This document shows, in pieces, positions 60,141 through 64,000 of a stretch of DNA of 64,000 bases. How positions within the stretch are numbered: the first letter of the stretch is position 1; each line of letters begins with the position of its first letter. Source of the DNA: Saccharum officinarum. Lineage: Eukaryota > Streptophyta > Magnoliopsida > Poales > Poaceae. The DNA lies in NCBI GenBank assembly GCA_020631735.1, contig CM036215.1, positions 17,262,346-17,326,345 of the forward strand, read 5' to 3'. A model generated the notes under the pieces. The model ran no database searches and was not told where the DNA came from. It was given only the letters and a program-made list of their open reading frames with translations. The translations under genes were made by a program, and so were the position numbers.

Positions 60141-62384
60141 AGGTGTTTGGTGGTCAGGTTAGAAACACAAACATAAATGAATTAAACCTGCGGATGTTAC
60201 GACAAGAGAGACGATTTGAACTAATTTCATTTACATTACTAGTAAACGAACAAAATAACAAGATAGTTTAAATCTAGAGTGGTCTAAAGTTAGATCTAAA
60301 TTTAGCCCCTCCTTCTAAAAACCCATTAGAGCATTAGACCATAAATCTAAGCTAAAGTGGTCTAAAGTTCGGTTTCTCTTGACAAAAGACATTGGTACCC
60401 CCCTCATTTTACTCTTATCATGCACTAAGACGTGGGCCACAACCATGCATGGGTATGGCAACAAAAACTCCAAGGGTATGTATGTCTTTTAATTGAATTA
60501 GCATTAAACTTTAGTTCAAGATCCAAATGGCTCTATGGTCTAAAGTTTAGTGGCCAAAGTTTAGTTATGAGAATCAAAACATGCCTCTACGACATTTATT
60601 AGTGGCTTAGGGCCTATTTAGGATAGATCCAGCTCTTAAAAAACACCTCTAGTTCTGATTTTCCTCCCCTCTGTCTCACATCACCTGGGCCGCATGTTAG
60701 GTCTTCATCCCCTCTTTCCTCCCCTTCCTACAATTCGGAGCAGAGCAAGGACTGGGTGACCGATGTTGAGGTAGCGGCAGGAGCTTGCGGCGCGTGGCCG
60801 ATGGTGCGGCACACGCGGTTAGTGATGAGGCGGCGGCCAGAGCTCATGGTGTGTGGCCGACGACACGGTGCGCGCGAGCGGTGCAAGGAGACTCCCACAG
60901 GGTAGAGCTCATGTGATCGGCCATGGCTCACGCCCGAAAAGGGAGCTCGCATGACCGGCCATGGCTTGCGTCTTGGATGACAGCTCGTGCACATCTACGT
61001 GCAAGCAACCAATTGCTCTCCTCCATTGGAATCCGCACATGCGCGCAGGTGGACAGGCTTAGGCGGATCAGGCAACCAAACAACGTAGAGCGGCCTTTGG
61101 ATGACCTTTTTTGCGATGAAAGAAGAATTATATTATATGATAGCTGGGTACATCAACACGTTACAAGCACTCTGAATTATAAGATAGTACCCATACTGTG
61201 AATAGCATAACTCAAAACCTAACCTGTTAGATGCTTTGCAGTATGGATGACCGCACAGGCAAACACTCGGCAAATGGCCTGAGAACAAATGCCCAACGAA
61301 CGACGACCAACATTCTTGTAGGCAGAATTGAGGAACTTCTTTTTTCTGGTGTCTTCCTCCTTCTTTTTGCCACCGAAGAGTGAGGAAGACTGATCTGAAA
61401 ATTATTCTCCCTGGTCCTTCATCGTGGCCAGATCTAACCACAACAAAACGGAGAAGAAACCGGAGAAAATTATTCCATGGCGGCGACGTCATCTCCGTCT
61501 TGATGCCGCCGTCCGGAAACAAAGTCTCCATGTCATCGTGTCAAAGAAGATACTGATGCCAAAGTTGTCACCCCCATCTTCAACGGAGCCGTCATGGAGA
61601 AGACGATTTCACCCTTCCCCTTCAGCGTCGCCGGAGAAGAGGAGGAGGAGATAAAACTCCAATACCAAAAAATTTGGCATGAAGAGACACTAACCCTAAT
61701 GACTCAATCTACTAGGGAAAACTTATTAAAAATAATGGATCCCCACTCGCTTCAGCCCCCACGCGAGATGCCGAAGGGGGAGGGAGGGGGACCAGCGGTG
61801 GTGGTGGGCGGCGGCGGCGCTAGGGTAGAGTCGCCCGACAACGTGGAACAAGACTGGCCTGCTAGATAGTCTGTGATCTATATGACCTTTTACATCTCCC
61901 TGTACCTAGTAGCCATCGCCCAGAATGGGCACATGTCCGTATTTAGTGTTTGATTAGTTGTAGTTGTGGATGCAAGTTGAGCTGAGTCTATGTGGTTGCC
62001 TGAACCTGAGGCTGCATGAGCGAATACAAGATGCTAAGATGGTGTTTGGTTGTATGTAGTATTAGAATGGACATGCCTATGATGTGTGGGTCCCTTGCAC
62101 TATATAGCTACATGCGGGGAGCCAAGCCTAGTAGATTTGCTCGATCTGGGCGCACTGCTAAAGCTAGGGTTGAATTGAAGATTCCAACAACCAAACAGTT
62201 AACTTTATGTAAGTATACGTATAGCTAAGTGCAGTGTTGTCCACATGCACCCTACCAAACATGCCATTCGACGGGGAAGAACCTGATGAGTTCTCCTTAG
62301 TTCTTCAACGGGTGGTATATGGGGCTCTGCACTAGCGATGCCGTGACAATTGCGTGGTTTTTTATTTCCTAGTTGACCGGGTGT
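60141..62384. other. Intergenic, no gene recognised
   Basis: 60240-60600 has TAAACTTTAG/CTAAAGTTTAG-rich repetitive sequence (MITE-like, undefined ends). 60740-61060 and 61400-61860 are GC-richer, with short open frames lacking recognisable domains. 61880-62340 shows nothing clear. Confidence 0.4.
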
Positions 62385-64000
62385 AAGGTCCTAGATGGCT
62401 AGAGGGGGGTGAATAGCCTATAAAAAATCCTACACAAGCCACTAAGCAAACTTGTTAGAATAACAAACGGCGCAAAGCGAGTTTTGCTTAGCCTACGGTT
62501 GTGATGCAAGCCTCCTATCCACAAGTCTAGTAGATTATAATCTCTAGTTCACACAAGGGCTATGTTACTAATTTTACACTAGTGAGCAAGCTAACAACTA
62601 CTAGCAAAGGCTACCACTAAAGCTACACAAGATATTCTAGTAAATATAAATGCAAGAGAGAGGATTGTGATTCTTATACCGACGGTGGAGTGAAGATGTT
62701 GCCAATCACCAAGATGATATACAAACAATCAATATTGACAACAACATAATATGAAAACCAATCACCGGGAGATAAGTGACACAATATTTTTGTTCATCTG
62801 GTGTTTACTTGTGCACCGACAAGCTACGTCACTGGTTGTGTCGACCAACACTTAGATGGTTCCTCGGTGTGACCCTCAAGTCACTTGCCCCTCAAGGCAT
62901 GCCCCGCAAGGCACCACAAGACACCACTCTCAAGTGAGGTAACTCAATGACACGCGCAATCCACTAGAGTTGCTTTTGGCGCTCCGCCGAGGAAAGCACA
63001 AGAACCTCTTACAATCAACCGGAGGTGGCCAAGAACAATCTTCTTCTCTTGACAACGCCTCCAACAATCTCCAAGCCAGCTAGGAGCGGTACTCTCCAAG
63101 AGTAACAAGAAATCCACCGGCTAAACCACCCACAAGTGCCACTAGATGCCCTCAAGCTATGCAATGCACTTTGGGATCACTCAATCTCACTTTTGATTTG
63201 CAATCAAGCAAGAGAGATGAGTGGGAGGAAAAGCTCTAGCTCAAAGGATGCACAAGAATGTTAGAAATCACGAGAGACCTTCCCAAGGGCCGGCCAACAA
63301 GTATTTATAATCATTCCAAACGAATAGAGCCGTTATACCCCTTCACTGGGTCTTTTCGGGATGACCGGACGCGCTCATACCGGACGCGCTCAACCGCGTC
63401 CGATCCTCCAACGGTCACTGAACCCTAACGGTCAAACCAATGACCGGACGTGCCCTAGGCAACGACCGGACGCGCCTGTCAAACGACCGAACACGCCCTA
63501 GGCAACGACCGGACGCGCCTGTCAAACGACTGGACGCGCCCGTCAAACGACCGGACACGCCGATCGCACAGTACCGCGCGCCCGTGAAGCAACGACCAGA
63601 CGCGCTCCAGGCAACGACCGGATGCGACAGTGCCAGCGTCCGGTTAGAGTCCAGTAAGCTCCCTCAACGACCGGACGCGTCCGATCGCGTGTGACCAGAT
63701 GCGCCTCGCGTCCGATTGTCCTTGCGAACTGCTGTTCCCTCTGAGCGCCTGACCGGACGCGCCGGTCCTACGAGTGACCGGACGCGCCGGTTGCAAACCC
63801 TAGCACCCGCGCGCCTGACTGCTGCGTTGTACTGACCGGACGCGTCCGGTCATACCATGACCGCGTCCGGTCACCTCTGTGACCTCCGTTCGCCTCCGTT
63901 TCTTTTCCGACTTCTGGCGTAGTGGAAAATAGGCATTTCAACTCCTCAAAAACGCCTGAATCCCGCGCTCGCAAGCTTGGCGGGAGGGAGAGAGAGAGAC
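62385..64000. repeat. Sirevirus-like LTR running off the right edge
   Basis: Starts TGTAAGGTCCTAGATGGC with GGGGGGTGAATAGCC, followed by the recurrent GATAAGTGACACAATATTTT block. 63360-63870 is dense in GACCGGACGCG repeats in both orientations. No end is seen before 64000, so it may be the first part of a complete element. Confidence 0.65.

Overview
This is eukaryotic plant DNA. The genes have GT-AG introns and plant-specific families, and the rest is nested LTR retrotransposons, Tourist- and Stowaway-type MITEs, a tRNA-derived SINE and a Mutator-type element. The mixture of GC-rich exons, Sirevirus-type Copia elements and these MITE families fits a grass, most likely a panicoid/Andropogoneae species (sorghum, sugarcane or Miscanthus type). 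The species is inference. A run of 100 Ns at 14045-14144 marks an assembly gap.

Three host genes are supported, all on the minus strand. (1) 231-2183 is the large first coding exon of a STICHEL-like protein (DNA polymerase III gamma/tau-like AAA+ domain). It continues off the left edge, and a leader exon is predicted near 4.1-4.3 kb. (2) 27630-31509 is a complete nine-exon gene, reconstructed here to about 387 residues, for a plastid-type P-loop ATPase of the ycf45/SPD1 (SpoIIIAA-like) family. (3) 56529-57709 is a two-exon Myb/SANT-like gene of about 362 residues with a predicted leader exon near 58.5 kb. A broken partial copy of gene 3, together with its 3' flank, lies directly upstream of gene 2 at 31.57-33.6 kb. 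The Myb-like/ATPase boundary has therefore been duplicated, and about 22 kb of mostly transposon-derived DNA now separates the two copies.

Layout: 2.5-3.3 kb, SINE and hAT MITE in the leader intron of gene 1; 4.4-9.5 kb, AT-rich intergenic DNA with MITEs; 9.5-14.0 kb, broken LTR fragments; 15.5-24.8 kb, a Stowaway MITE, then a TAA-flanked MITE split by a very young 8.48-kb LTR retrotransposon with no recognisable gag-pol but a spliced antisense gene; 25.4-26.8 kb, a near-perfect inverted duplication, a MITE and a G-run array; 27.6-31.5 kb, the ATPase gene; 31.6-33.6 kb, duplicated Myb-like remnant with a transposon inside; 34.5-37.7 kb, retroelement remnants and a MITE; 38.2-39.4 kb, a Pack-MULE-like element carrying a DUF26-like fragment; 41.3-41.6 kb, a MITE; 41.65-54.95 kb, a 13.3-kb Sirevirus-like Copia element (minus strand) with decayed gag, pol and envelope-like ORFs; 56.5-58.7 kb, the Myb-like gene; 59.1-60.1 kb, a TGTTGCA-rich DNA element; 62.4-64.0 kb, another Sirevirus-like LTR running off the edge.

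Nothing prokaryotic (CRISPR, operons, phage) is present. The most unusual items are the non-autonomous LTR element with its antisense spliced gene, the split gene-boundary duplication, the Pack-MULE, and the stop-codon spectrum of the Sirevirus envelope-like ORF.
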